From the NCBI RefSeq assembly GCF_028682455.1, contig NZ_JANHLD010000002.1:1240001-1304000 (forward strand): 64,000 nt of DNA, in the 5' to 3' direction. This stretch comes from Pseudomonas putida. GTDB lineage: Bacteria > Pseudomonadota > Gammaproteobacteria > Pseudomonadales > Pseudomonadaceae. Numbering within the stretch: the first letter of the stretch is position 1; the number at the start of each line of letters is the position of its first letter. The position numbers and the translations under genes were made by a program. Positions 18,091 through 26,054 of this stretch are shown here, in pieces. The notes beneath the pieces were generated by a model. It saw only the letters and a list, made by a program, of their open reading frames with translations, ran no database searches and was not told the DNA's origin.

Positions 18091-18990
18091 ATGCCTAGCC
18101 CCTCGAAAACCACAACCGTTTATGCCTCGCCGGTCATGCGCAAGCTGTCGGAAAACCTTGCGCAACTGCAACCCTCCTTGCGCAAGGTTGCCAACTATAT
18201 TTTGCGCCACCCCCTCAAGGCCGCGACCCTGACGATCGAGGAAATGGCCCAGGCCACCTCTACCTCGCCAGCAGCGGTCAATCGCCTGGCCAAAGCCCTG
18301 GACCTGGGCGGCTACAGCGGGATGAAAGCCGAGCTGGTAACGACCCTGCAGCAGATGGTCTCGCCGGTGGATAAACTGCGCAACGAGCTGGCCCAGCGCC
18401 CCGATGGCGAGTTCGGCCTGCATGAGCAGATCCAGAGCGCCGCCAGCAACCTGGCCACCACCAGCAGCAACAACCAGGCCGACACCTTCGAAGCCTTCGT
18501 CAGCAGTCTGATTGCAGCGCGCAAGGTGTATGTGCTCGGTTTTGGCAACAGCGTCTACCTGGCCGGGCTTGCTGCTTCGACCCTGGTGCCCTTCTGTGCC
18601 GATGCCTGCGCCATCAGCATGGAGGGCGGCAACGAGAACGCCGCGTATCGCTTGGCAGCGATCACCGAGCAGGATGTGCTGCTGGCCATTTCGCTGCCGC
18701 GCTATTCCCTGGACACTCTGCAGCTCTCACGCTTTGCCCATGAGCGTGGCGCCACCGTGCTGGCAATCACAGACTCGCCCGCCTCCCCCCTGGCCCCCAT
18801 CGCCCGTCACGTGCTGTTCGCCCCGGCAGACCATCCGGTGCTGACCAGTTCCAATATTGCCGTTCTGGCGTTGATCGAAGGCCTTGTGGCCGGGGTTATG
18901 GCGCGTAATAAAGAAGCGGTGAAACTGGCCACGGAGCTGACGGAAAGCGTGATGTCCTATCTGCACCTTCCGGGTAAAAACCGAGGCTGA
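18091..18990 (+). CDS. MurR/RpiR family transcriptional regulator
   Basis: A 299-residue regulator. The N-terminal HTH_6 domain is at about residues 15-90 (SLRKVANYILRHPLKAATLTIEEMAQ, then ATSTSPAAVNRLAKALDL). The C-terminal SIS domain at about 130-270 (RKVYVLGFGNSVYLAGLAAS) normally binds phosphosugars, although RpiR members also sense amino acid metabolites. It is 88 bases downstream of the ABC/deacylase genes on the same strand and is the likely local regulator of that operon. Confidence 0.9.
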   Translation: MPSPSKTTTVYASPVMRKLSENLAQLQPSLRKVANYILRHPLKAATLTIEEMAQATSTSPAAVNRLAKALDLGGYSGMKAELVTTLQQMVSPVDKLRNELAQRPDGEFGLHEQIQSAASNLATTSSNNQADTFEAFVSSLIAARKVYVLGFGNSVYLAGLAASTLVPFCADACAISMEGGNENAAYRLAAITEQDVLLAISLPRYSLDTLQLSRFAHERGATVLAITDSPASPLAPIARHVLFAPADHPVLTSSNIAVLALIEGLVAGVMARNKEAVKLATELTESVMSYLHLPGKNRG

Positions 18991-19127
18991 ATCGTTAAGG
19001 CAAACCTTTGCGTGTGGGACTAACGTCGAGCGTCCGAGCGGTAACATTTAGTACAAACTGCGGTCGCGATTGTTTATGCTGGCTGGCTTATGCCATGGCG
19101 CATCGCCACATCGACAAGTATCCGCCC

Positions 19128-20027
19128 ATGAAAATTTTTCTCGTTCTATTGTTTGTATTCTCGATTGCCTACGTCCATTTCCGCGGGCGGGTCCGGCACA
19201 AAGTCACCCGTCAGCTGGGTGATCACTCAAGCTTCCTGGCGCCGGTAAACGTCTTCCTTTACCTGTTCTCCAAGCTCCCGGCCAAGCCCTACCTGCCGGT
19301 CGAGAGCTTTCCCGAGCTCAAGCCGTTGCAGGACAACTGGCAAGAAATCCGCGCCGAAGCCCAGCAATTGCTGCATGTCGGCGAGATCAAGAGCTCGAAG
19401 AACTACGATGACGTTGGCTTCAACTCGTTCTTCAAGAGTGGCTGGAAGCGCTTCTACCTGAAGTGGTACGGCGAGAGCCACCCGTCTGCCATGAAGCTGT
19501 GCCCGCGTACCACCGAGCTGCTGCAAGGCATCGGCACGGTCAAGGCGGCGATGTTCGCGACCCTGCCGCCCGGGTCCAAGCTGGTTCGCCACCGCGACCC
19601 GTATGCCGGCTCCTACCGCTACCACCTGGGCCTGGACACGCCCAACGACGACGCCTGCTACATCTGCGTGGACGGCGAGAACTACGCCTGGCGCGACGGC
19701 GAGGCGGTGGTGTTCGATGAGACCTACATCCACTACGCCAGCAACCAGACCGAGCACAACCGCATCATCCTGTTCTGCGATGTCGAGCGCCCGCTCAAGT
19801 ACCGCTGGGCGACCGCTTTCAACCGCTGGTTCAGCCGCAAGGTAATGGCCGCCGCGGCGGCGCCCAACGATGCCGGCGACAAGACCGGTGGCATCAATCG
19901 CCTGTTCACCCGCATCTACAAGATACGTGAGCGTGGCAAGGCGATGAAAAAGCGCAACCGTACCCGTTACTACCTGGAGAAATGGGCGGTAGTGGCAGCG
20001 CTGCTGCTGGTGTTCATCTACATCTGA
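19128..20027 (+). CDS. lpxO: Lipid A hydroxylase LpxO (aspartyl/asparaginyl beta-hydroxylase fold)
   Basis: A 299-residue inner-membrane Fe(II)/2-oxoglutarate dioxygenase that 2-hydroxylates a secondary acyl chain of lipid A. It is bounded by hydrophobic segments at residues 1-16 and at the C-terminus (VVAALLLVFIYI). Iron ligands fit His155-x-Asp157 in LVRHRDPYAG and His202 in IHYASNQ, with Arg212 for 2-oxoglutarate. Length and both terminal helices match LpxO. I chose the ATG at 19128; a longer frame upstream lacks family sequence. It stands alone, followed by a REP pair. Confidence 0.92.
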   Translation: MKIFLVLLFVFSIAYVHFRGRVRHKVTRQLGDHSSFLAPVNVFLYLFSKLPAKPYLPVESFPELKPLQDNWQEIRAEAQQLLHVGEIKSSKNYDDVGFNSFFKSGWKRFYLKWYGESHPSAMKLCPRTTELLQGIGTVKAAMFATLPPGSKLVRHRDPYAGSYRYHLGLDTPNDDACYICVDGENYAWRDGEAVVFDETYIHYASNQTEHNRIILFCDVERPLKYRWATAFNRWFSRKVMAAAAAPNDAGDKTGGINRLFTRIYKIRERGKAMKKRNRTRYYLEKWAVVAALLLVFIYI

Positions 20028-20030
20028 CCG

Positions 20031-20100
20031 GTAGGGGCGGGCTTGTCCGCGATAGCGATCTTCCAGCCCCATCGCTATCGCGGGGCAAGCCCCCTCCTAC
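20031..20100. repeat. REP pair (BIME)
   Basis: GTAGGGGCGGGCTTGTCCGC followed by GATAGCGAT faces ATCGCTATCGCGGGGCAAGC and CCCCTCCTAC, giving a long near-palindrome with a short loop downstream of lpxO. Confidence 0.9.
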
Positions 20101-20197
20101 CAAAGTCCTAGCCTTTGTGACCCATCGACCAACGGCGCCCCGCCGATTAAAAAACTAGCTTCACTGTTCATGTTGCCAACAGCACAAGGTGAAGACG

Positions 20198-20542
20198 ATG
20201 AGCATGATGGACTGGAACGCCTACCGTACGCAGTTGATGGCCGGGATCGGCGACCTCAAGCAACTGTCCCCCGACACGGTCAATGGCTACATGACCGCCA
20301 GCGGCGCCGGGGCCAAGACCAACCACCTGGATGCCAAGACCCGCGAGCTGATCTCGCTGGCCGTGGCGGTGACGACCCGCTGCGATGGCTGTATCGCTGT
20401 GCACTCGGCGCAGGCGGTCAAGCAAGGCGCTACCCGTGAAGAAATCGCCGAAGCGCTGGGTGTGGCCGTCGCCATGAATGCCGGCGCGGCGCTGGTGTAT
20501 TCGGCGCGGGCGATGGATGCAGTGAACAAGGTCGACAACTGA
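20198..20542 (+). CDS. AhpD-like carboxymuconolactone decarboxylase family protein
   Basis: A 114-residue cytoplasmic protein with the alkylhydroperoxidase core: Glu50 in TRELISLAVAV followed by CDGC at residues 62-65 and His69. This ExxxC..C..H arrangement is the redox-active centre of AhpD-type peroxidase-linked proteins rather than of true decarboxylases. I chose the ATG at 20198, preceded by AAGGTG; an upstream GTG adds three residues. It is a single gene, and its physiological partner is not indicated. Confidence 0.9.
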   Translation: MSMMDWNAYRTQLMAGIGDLKQLSPDTVNGYMTASGAGAKTNHLDAKTRELISLAVAVTTRCDGCIAVHSAQAVKQGATREEIAEALGVAVAMNAGAALVYSARAMDAVNKVDN

Positions 20543-20625
20543 CCGCGTGGGTGCCGGCCTGCACAAACAGTTGCATGCCGGCACCAACGCTTTCAGACTC
20601 GCGGTTCACGTTGCCAGGAACCGCC

Positions 20626-21183
20626 ATGATTACCCTCCGCCCCATGACCGCCGCTGATTTCGAACACTTCTGGCCGACCTTCCAGGCCATTGTCGGCGCC
20701 CGCGAAACCTATGCCTTCGACCCGGCCCTGAGCCAGGAGCAGGCACGTCATCTGTGGCTGGAATCGCCGCTGCACACCCTGGTGGCCGAGGAAGACGGCC
20801 AACTGCTCGGTTCCTACTACCTCAAGGCCAATGCCGCCGGCCCCGGCAGCCACGTGAGCAATTGCGGCTACATGGTCTGCGAGGCCGCCCGCGGTCGTGG
20901 CGTGGCCCGCCTGATGTGCGAGCACTCCCAGCAACTGGCGCGCCAGCAAGGCTTCCTGGCCATGCAGTTCAACTCGGTGGTGTCGAGCAACGAAGCGGCC
21001 GTGGCCCTGTGGCACAAGCTCGGTTTTGAAATCGTCGGGCGCCTGCCGCGGGCATATCGCCACGCTCGGCTGGGGCTGGTGGACAGCCTGGTGATGTACA
21101 AGTGGCTGGAAGAGCCTGCACAACCGAAGCTGATCGGGCGCAAGAACATCGAGGCAGTGGTGTCGCGCAAGCGCGGGCGTTGA
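20626..21183 (+). CDS. GNAT family N-acetyltransferase
   Basis: A 185-residue acetyl-CoA-dependent acyltransferase. It opens with the typical ITLRPMTAADFEHFW, has a beta-4 strand region GSHVSNCGYMVCEAARGRG that includes the acetyl-CoA pyrophosphate loop, and ends with the motif AVALWHKLGFEIVGRLPRAYRH. The substrate is unknown. I chose the ATG at 20626 after CAGGAA. It precedes the cobalamin riboswitch but is not part of that transcript. Confidence 0.9.
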   Translation: MITLRPMTAADFEHFWPTFQAIVGARETYAFDPALSQEQARHLWLESPLHTLVAEEDGQLLGSYYLKANAAGPGSHVSNCGYMVCEAARGRGVARLMCEHSQQLARQQGFLAMQFNSVVSSNEAAVALWHKLGFEIVGRLPRAYRHARLGLVDSLVMYKWLEEPAQPKLIGRKNIEAVVSRKRGR

Positions 21184-21233
21184 TGAGTTTGCCGTACATT
21201 TGACTAGCAATGCATTCGATGTTCACATGCGCG

Positions 21234-21421
21234 CCAGTTTCAGGTGTCCTGCGCCGCCGTGCGCAGGGTGAAACGGGAAGCCGGTGCGTCACTCAGGTGA
21301 TCAGTCCGGCGCTGCCCCCGCAACGGTAAGCGAGCGAAGCCTTCGAAACACCACTGTGCCTCGGCATGGGAAGGTGAAGGCCTTCATGACCCTCGCAAGC
21401 CCGGAGACCGGCCTGGAACTT
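21234..21421 (+). ncRNA. Cobalamin riboswitch
   Basis: The leader has the conserved core strings in order: GGGTGAAACGGGAAGCCGGTG, CCGGCGCTGCCCCCGCAACGGTAAG, a CCACTGTGCC/GGCATGGGAAGG stem, and the B12 box AGCCCGGAGACCGGCC at 21398-21413. CAGTTTCAGG near 21235 can pair with CCTGGAACTT near 21415 to close P1. It controls the TonB receptor gene starting at 21538. Binding of adenosyl- or methylcobalamin is expected to switch expression off. Confidence 0.93.
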
Positions 21422-21492
21422 TTGTTTGGCAACCCCGCGGTGGGCGGGCGCAGGCCGGGTTGCGTTCGCCTGCGCGCGCAATTCCTCCATGC

Positions 21493-21537
21493 GTTGTTCC
21501 CTCCGGGATTCATTCTTCCTGTTGACTGTGGAACGAC
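21493..21537 (+). promoter_or_regulatory. Possible ribosome-site-sequestering hairpin of the riboswitch
   Basis: GTTGTTCC at 21493-21500 can pair with GGAACGAC at 21530-21537 (one G-U pair), and the latter covers the ribosome binding site and ends right at the ATG. This would block initiation, as in translational cobalamin switches. The pairing is read by eye. Confidence 0.5.
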
Positions 21538-23679
21538 ATGTCCCGTAATTCCAAGCTTCACACCCTGGCAGCCAATGCCCTGGCCCCTTGCCTGGCGCTC
21601 TCGCTGCCAGCCCTTGCCGAAGAACACAGCCCTTCTGCCCTGGCCCTGCCCTCGACGGCCATCACCAGCACCAGCGACAACGAAACGATCAGCCTGGCCA
21701 CGCCACTGCCCGCCGGCTCGCGCCTGAACCTGAGCGCCATGGACACCCCGGCCAGCACCAGCAGCCTGGGCGCCGAGGCCATCGACGGTCGCAACAACGC
21801 CACCGTGCAGGACGCGGTCATTCGCTCGCCCGGCATCAGCTCGGTGGGCACGCCGGGCAACGGCAACACCGCGTTGTCGGCCCGTGGGTTTACCGGGCAT
21901 GGCTCAGTGATGACCCTCTTCGACGGTTCGCGCATGTACACCGGTGCCGGCACCCAGACCTTCCCGGTCGACCCCTGGATGGTCGAGCGCATCGACATCA
22001 TCCGCGGGCCGGCGTCGGTACTCTACGGCGAAGGCGCCACGGGTGCGGTGATCAACGTGATCCCGAAAAAGCCGTTCGCCGGTGAAGTCCGCAATCACCT
22101 GCGCCTGGGCTACGGCTCCTACGACCGTCAGCAACTGGGCCTGGACAGCGGCGGCTCGCTCAGCGAACGCCTGAGCTACCGGGTCACCCTCAACGACCAG
22201 CAAGGCAACGGCTGGGTCGACCGCGGCGACTCGAAAAGCCTGGCCATGAGCGCTGCATTGCGCTTCGACGCCACCGACGACCTGAGCTTTACCCTGGCCC
22301 ATGAGCGCGGCGATGCCGAGCCGATGAACTACTTCGGTACACCGTTGATCGACGGCCATTCCCGCGACAGCCTGGGCAAGAAGAACTACAACGTGCGCGA
22401 CGACGTGCAGCGCTACCACGACGAATGGACCCGGCTGAACACCGACTGGGCGATCAGCGACTCGATCAGTGCCAGCAACCAGCTGTACTACATCAAGAGC
22501 CGTCGCCACTGGCGCAACGCCGAGGACTACACCTGGCACAGCGACCTGGGCCAGCTGGAACGTGGCAGCTACCTTGAGATCAAGCACGACCAGGAGCAGA
22601 TCGGCGACCGCCAGAGCTTCACCTTCGACCACTCGCTGTTCGGCCTGGCCAGCAAGACCGTGGTCGGCGCCGAGTACAACCGCATCCGTTTCGGCATCGA
22701 CAGCAACTCACCGTACAACGACATCGGCGGCGACTACATCGATCCGTGGGCCCCGGCACCGGGCTACTTCCACAGCCAGGACCCGACCCGCCCGCAATCC
22801 CACAGCACCACCCGCACCTTCGCCCTGTTCGCAGAGAACCGTACCCAGTTGACGGAGCGCTGGTCGCTGGTCACCGGTATCCGCCGCGACCAGAACCATA
22901 TCGACCGCGACAACCTGGTCAACAACACCCGCTCCGACCGCAGCCTCGGCGGCGGCAACTGGCGCGCCGGCCTGGTGTTTGCCGTGACTGACGAGCTGTC
23001 GCTGTATGGGCAGTACTCCACCAGCGAAGATGGCGTCAGCGACCTGATCAGCTTGAGCCCGACCCAGCAGAACTTCGACCTGACCGAAGCCCGGCAGACC
23101 GAACTCGGCCTCAAGCAATTGTTCTGGGACGGCCGTGGCGAATGGACCTTGGCGGCCTACCACATCGTCAAGGAAAAGCTGCTGGTCGATAACCCTGTCA
23201 CCCACCTCAAGGAACAGGCCGGACAGCAGACTTCCGATGGCCTGGAGGCCACCCTGGAGCTGGCCCTGGCCAACCAGTGGCATGTCTCGGCCAACGCCTC
23301 GGTGGTACGCGCCAAATACGATGACTTCGACCAGACGGTGGGAGGCCAGACGGTCTCGCGCGCCGGCAACCGCCCGAGCAACGTGCCACGGCGCACCGCC
23401 AATCTGTGGGTGAACAAGGGCTTCAGCCATGGCGTGGATGCCGGTATGGGCCTGCGTTATGTCGACGAGCGCTATGCCGACACCGCCAACACCCAGACCG
23501 TGCCGGGCTTCACGGTGGTCGATGCCAACCTGGGGTGGCAGGTACTGCCGGATGTGCGACTGGGGTTGCAGGTGAACAACCTGCTGGACCGCCGTTACGC
23601 AGCCGTTGCCCACAGTGGCGAGCAGTGGATCATGGGTGAGCCACGCGCGTACTTTGCGACGCTGGATTACACCTTCTGA
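21538..23679 (+). CDS. TonB-dependent receptor under cobalamin riboswitch control
   Basis: A 713-residue outer-membrane receptor. The signal peptide ends near LPALAEE (about residue 28). There is no STN domain. The plug covers about 60-180 (DAVIRSPGISSVG, then IDIIRGPASVLYGEGATGAVINVIPKKP), and the barrel ends in YFATLDYTF. By sequence style the plug belongs with ferric-siderophore receptors of the FhuA/FpvA sort rather than with short BtuB proteins of about 615 residues. The riboswitch argues that the cargo is a corrinoid or a metal-chelate tied to B12 economy. No BtuCDF genes follow; the gene is monocistronic and ends at a REP pair. Confidence 0.9.
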   Translation: MSRNSKLHTLAANALAPCLALSLPALAEEHSPSALALPSTAITSTSDNETISLATPLPAGSRLNLSAMDTPASTSSLGAEAIDGRNNATVQDAVIRSPGISSVGTPGNGNTALSARGFTGHGSVMTLFDGSRMYTGAGTQTFPVDPWMVERIDIIRGPASVLYGEGATGAVINVIPKKPFAGEVRNHLRLGYGSYDRQQLGLDSGGSLSERLSYRVTLNDQQGNGWVDRGDSKSLAMSAALRFDATDDLSFTLAHERGDAEPMNYFGTPLIDGHSRDSLGKKNYNVRDDVQRYHDEWTRLNTDWAISDSISASNQLYYIKSRRHWRNAEDYTWHSDLGQLERGSYLEIKHDQEQIGDRQSFTFDHSLFGLASKTVVGAEYNRIRFGIDSNSPYNDIGGDYIDPWAPAPGYFHSQDPTRPQSHSTTRTFALFAENRTQLTERWSLVTGIRRDQNHIDRDNLVNNTRSDRSLGGGNWRAGLVFAVTDELSLYGQYSTSEDGVSDLISLSPTQQNFDLTEARQTELGLKQLFWDGRGEWTLAAYHIVKEKLLVDNPVTHLKEQAGQQTSDGLEATLELALANQWHVSANASVVRAKYDDFDQTVGGQTVSRAGNRPSNVPRRTANLWVNKGFSHGVDAGMGLRYVDERYADTANTQTVPGFTVVDANLGWQVLPDVRLGLQVNNLLDRRYAAVAHSGEQWIMGEPRAYFATLDYTF

Positions 23680-23683
23680 TCCC

Positions 23684-23740
23684 ATCGCCGGCAAGCCGGC
23701 TCCCACAGGGAATCTTTGTGGGAGCCGGCTTGTCGGCGAT
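23684..23740. repeat. Inverted REP-like pair, second family
   Basis: ATCGCCGGCAAGCCGGCTCC (then CACA) at 23684-23707 faces its near-perfect complement at 23717-23740 around a 9-base loop. The core differs from the GTAGGAGCGGGC family. It sits between two convergent genes and could act as a bidirectional transcript end. Confidence 0.85.
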
Positions 23741-23753
23741 AAGGCCCGAACCG

Positions 23754-24671
23754 TCAACCCAACTCGGGCAGGCTGTAGCGCTCGGAGAAATACTGACGGA
23801 AAAACTCCACCGCCACCCGTACCTTGGCCGAACTGGCCAAGGGCGAGGTGTACACCGCCCAGATATCCGCTGGCTGGTGATACTCGCCCAGTACCTGCAC
23901 CAACCGCCCATCGGCCAGGCTGTCGTGCACATCCCACCACGAACGCAGCAACACCCCTCGCCCATCCAGGCACCACTGGTGCGCCACTTCACCGTGGTTG
24001 CTCGACAGGCTGCCGGTCACCCGCACACTTTCCTCGCCATTGGGCCCTTCGAGCTGCCAGATACCAAAAGGGTGGTCACGCTCCTTGATCACCAGGCAAT
24101 CGTGACTGGCCAGCTCGGCCAGCACCTTGGGCGTGCCCCGCCGCGCCAGGTAGGCCGGTGAAGCACACAACACGCGCCGGTTCTTGGCCAGCGGCTTGGC
24201 GATCAGGTTGGGGGCGATGACATTGCCGACGCGGATGTCCAGGTCGACGCCCTCTTCGATCAGGTCCACCAACCGGTCATGCACATCCAGGCGAATGTCC
24301 AGGCGCGGATACCGCTCGGCCAGTTCCGACAGCGCCGGGGCCACGAACCGGCGCCCCAGGCCCAGGCTGCTGGCGATACGCAGCTGGCCTGCCGGTTCGC
24401 GATGCTGGGCGCTGATATCGTCGCCCATGCGCTGCACCGCGTCGAAGATCTGCTGGGCCCACTGGTACACCCGCTCGCCCTCCTCGCTCACCGTCACCCG
24501 CCGGGTGGTTCGGTGCAGCAGGCGCACGTCGAGGTCCTGTTCAAGCACGCGGATACGCTTGCTGATGAAGGCCGCCGACATGCCCAGCTCATCGGCCACC
24601 GCCGCGAAGCTGGCGCGCTTGGCCACCTGGAGAAAGATATTGAGGTCGTCGAGGCTCGGCAGATTATTCAC
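23754..24671 (-). CDS. dmlR: LysR family regulator, DmlR/TtdR-like
   Basis: A 305-residue LysR-type regulator. The HTH is at residues 8-65 (LNIFLQVAKRASFAAVADEL, then SAAFISKRIRVLEQDLDVRLLHRTTR), followed by an effector-binding domain. It starts with GTG. It is divergent from the D-malate/tartrate dehydrogenase gene 97 bases away, the same arrangement as dmlR-dmlA (yeaT-yeaU) of Escherichia coli. By that precedent it should activate dmlA in response to D-malate or a related hydroxy acid. Confidence 0.8.
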   Translation of the reverse strand: MNNLPSLDDLNIFLQVAKRASFAAVADELGMSAAFISKRIRVLEQDLDVRLLHRTTRRVTVSEEGERVYQWAQQIFDAVQRMGDDISAQHREPAGQLRIASSLGLGRRFVAPALSELAERYPRLDIRLDVHDRLVDLIEEGVDLDIRVGNVIAPNLIAKPLAKNRRVLCASPAYLARRGTPKVLAELASHDCLVIKERDHPFGIWQLEGPNGEESVRVTGSLSSNHGEVAHQWCLDGRGVLLRSWWDVHDSLADGRLVQVLGEYHQPADIWAVYTSPLASSAKVRVAVEFFRQYFSERYSLPELG

Positions 24672-24768
24672 GTTTCGTGCACTAAGAATCTATGAAAGGC
24701 GAGATTATCTCTGAATCCAGCCCTTATAGCATGGCTCGCATCTGTTCCCTAGACAACGAGTGCGCCCC

Positions 24769-25860
24769 ATGAGCAAGACATTTCGAATCGCAGCCATCCC
24801 AGGCGACGGCATCGGCAACGAAGTTCTCCCCGAAGGTATCCGTGTAGTCGAGGCAGCTGCCCGCAAGCATGGCCTGGACATCAGCTTCGAATTCTTCGAG
24901 TGGGCCAGCTGCGACTATTACCTGGCCCACGGCAAGATGATGCCCGACGACTGGTTCGAACAGCTCAAGGATTTCGACGCACTGTACTTCGGCGCCGTCG
25001 GCTGGCCAGACAAGGTTCCGGACCACATTTCGCTGTGGGGCTCGCTGCTCAAGTTCCGCCGCGATTTCGACCAGTATGTGAACATCCGTCCGGTGCGCCT
25101 GTTCCCCGGCGTGCCGTGCCCGCTGGCCGGTCGTGAGCCGGGCGACATCGATTTTGTGGTGATCCGCGAGAACACCGAGGGCGAATACTCGTCCCTGGGT
25201 GGGCGCATGTTCGAAAACACCGAAAACGAGTTCGTGCTGCAAGAGTCGGTGTTCACCCGCCGTGGCGTGGACCGCATCCTCAAGTATGCCTTCGATGTGG
25301 CCCAGACCCGCGAGCGCAAGCACGTCACCTCGGCCACCAAGTCCAACGGCATGGCCGTGAGCATGCCCTACTGGGACGAGCGCACCGCCGCCATGGCTGC
25401 CAATTATCCGGAAATCAGCTGGGACAAACAGCACATTGATATCCTCTGCGCCCGCTTCGTGCTGCAGCCGGATCGCTTCGACGTGGTGGTGGCCTCCAAC
25501 CTGTTCGGCGACATCCTCTCCGACCTGGGCCCGGCTTGCGCTGGCACCATCGGCATCGCGCCATCGGCCAACCTCAACCCCGAGCGCAAATTCCCGTCGC
25601 TGTTCGAGCCGGTACACGGTTCGGCCCCGGACATCTACGGCAAGAACATCGCCAACCCGATCGCGATGATCTGGTCGGGGGCACTGATGCTCGATTTTCT
25701 TGGCAACGACGGCAGCGACCCACGCTACCGAGCCGCCCACGACGACATCCTCAAGGCCATCGAGCAGGTCATCGCGGCGGGCGACACCACCCGTGACATG
25801 GGTGGGCAGAAATCCACCCAACAAGTGGGCCAGGCGATCACCGATCTGATCGAGGCGTGA
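24769..25860 (+). CDS. dmlA: D-malate/tartrate dehydrogenase (decarboxylating)
   Basis: A 363-residue NAD-dependent beta-decarboxylating dehydrogenase of the isocitrate/isopropylmalate family. It has RIAAIPGDGIGNEVLPEG at the start, VVIRENTEGEYSS as substrate loop, and the metal-binding signature SNLFGDILSDLGPACAGTIG. Members of this subgroup (DmlA, TtuC) oxidise D-malate to pyruvate and CO2 and also act on tartrate. I chose the ATG at 24769; a GTG nine bases upstream is possible. In this locus it would finish carnitine breakdown by converting D-malate from malic semialdehyde into pyruvate. Confidence 0.9.
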   Translation: MSKTFRIAAIPGDGIGNEVLPEGIRVVEAAARKHGLDISFEFFEWASCDYYLAHGKMMPDDWFEQLKDFDALYFGAVGWPDKVPDHISLWGSLLKFRRDFDQYVNIRPVRLFPGVPCPLAGREPGDIDFVVIRENTEGEYSSLGGRMFENTENEFVLQESVFTRRGVDRILKYAFDVAQTRERKHVTSATKSNGMAVSMPYWDERTAAMAANYPEISWDKQHIDILCARFVLQPDRFDVVVASNLFGDILSDLGPACAGTIGIAPSANLNPERKFPSLFEPVHGSAPDIYGKNIANPIAMIWSGALMLDFLGNDGSDPRYRAAHDDILKAIEQVIAAGDTTRDMGGQKSTQQVGQAITDLIEA

Positions 25861-25867
25861 TCCCGGC

Positions 25868-25904
25868 GGGGCCGATTATCAGAATTGTCTGACAAAACGG
25901 CCCC
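25868..25904 (+). terminator. Nested hairpin after dmlA
   Basis: GGGGCCG at 25868-25874 pairs with CGGCCCC at 25898-25904, and within the loop TCAGA can pair with TCTGA. There is no T run, so it may be a weak terminator or an RNA stabiliser. Confidence 0.4.
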
Positions 25905-25942
25905 ACCCCTCTTGCGAGCGCAGTGGATTGTATGCAAAATCT

Positions 25943-25977
25943 GTTAACCAAAAGATTCACGTTAACCTCTAGTTAAC
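25943..25977. promoter_or_regulatory. GTTAAC operator cluster upstream of the BCCT gene
   Basis: The palindromic hexamer GTTAAC occurs at 25943-25948, 25961-25966 and 25972-25977. The first two start 18 bases apart, the same distance as the pair upstream of cntA. The cluster is about 80 bases before the transporter start. Confidence 0.5.
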
Positions 25978-26054
25978 AGCCAAGGAAGGAGCAACACCGC
26001 AACACCCCGGTTGCCTGCCGGGTATATAAGTACGCCAACGTCCAGGAGACGATG

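Noticed and set aside
21284..21727. A 147-codon frame starting in the riboswitch
   Set aside because: It overlaps the structured leader and the receptor start in another frame and has no ribosome site.
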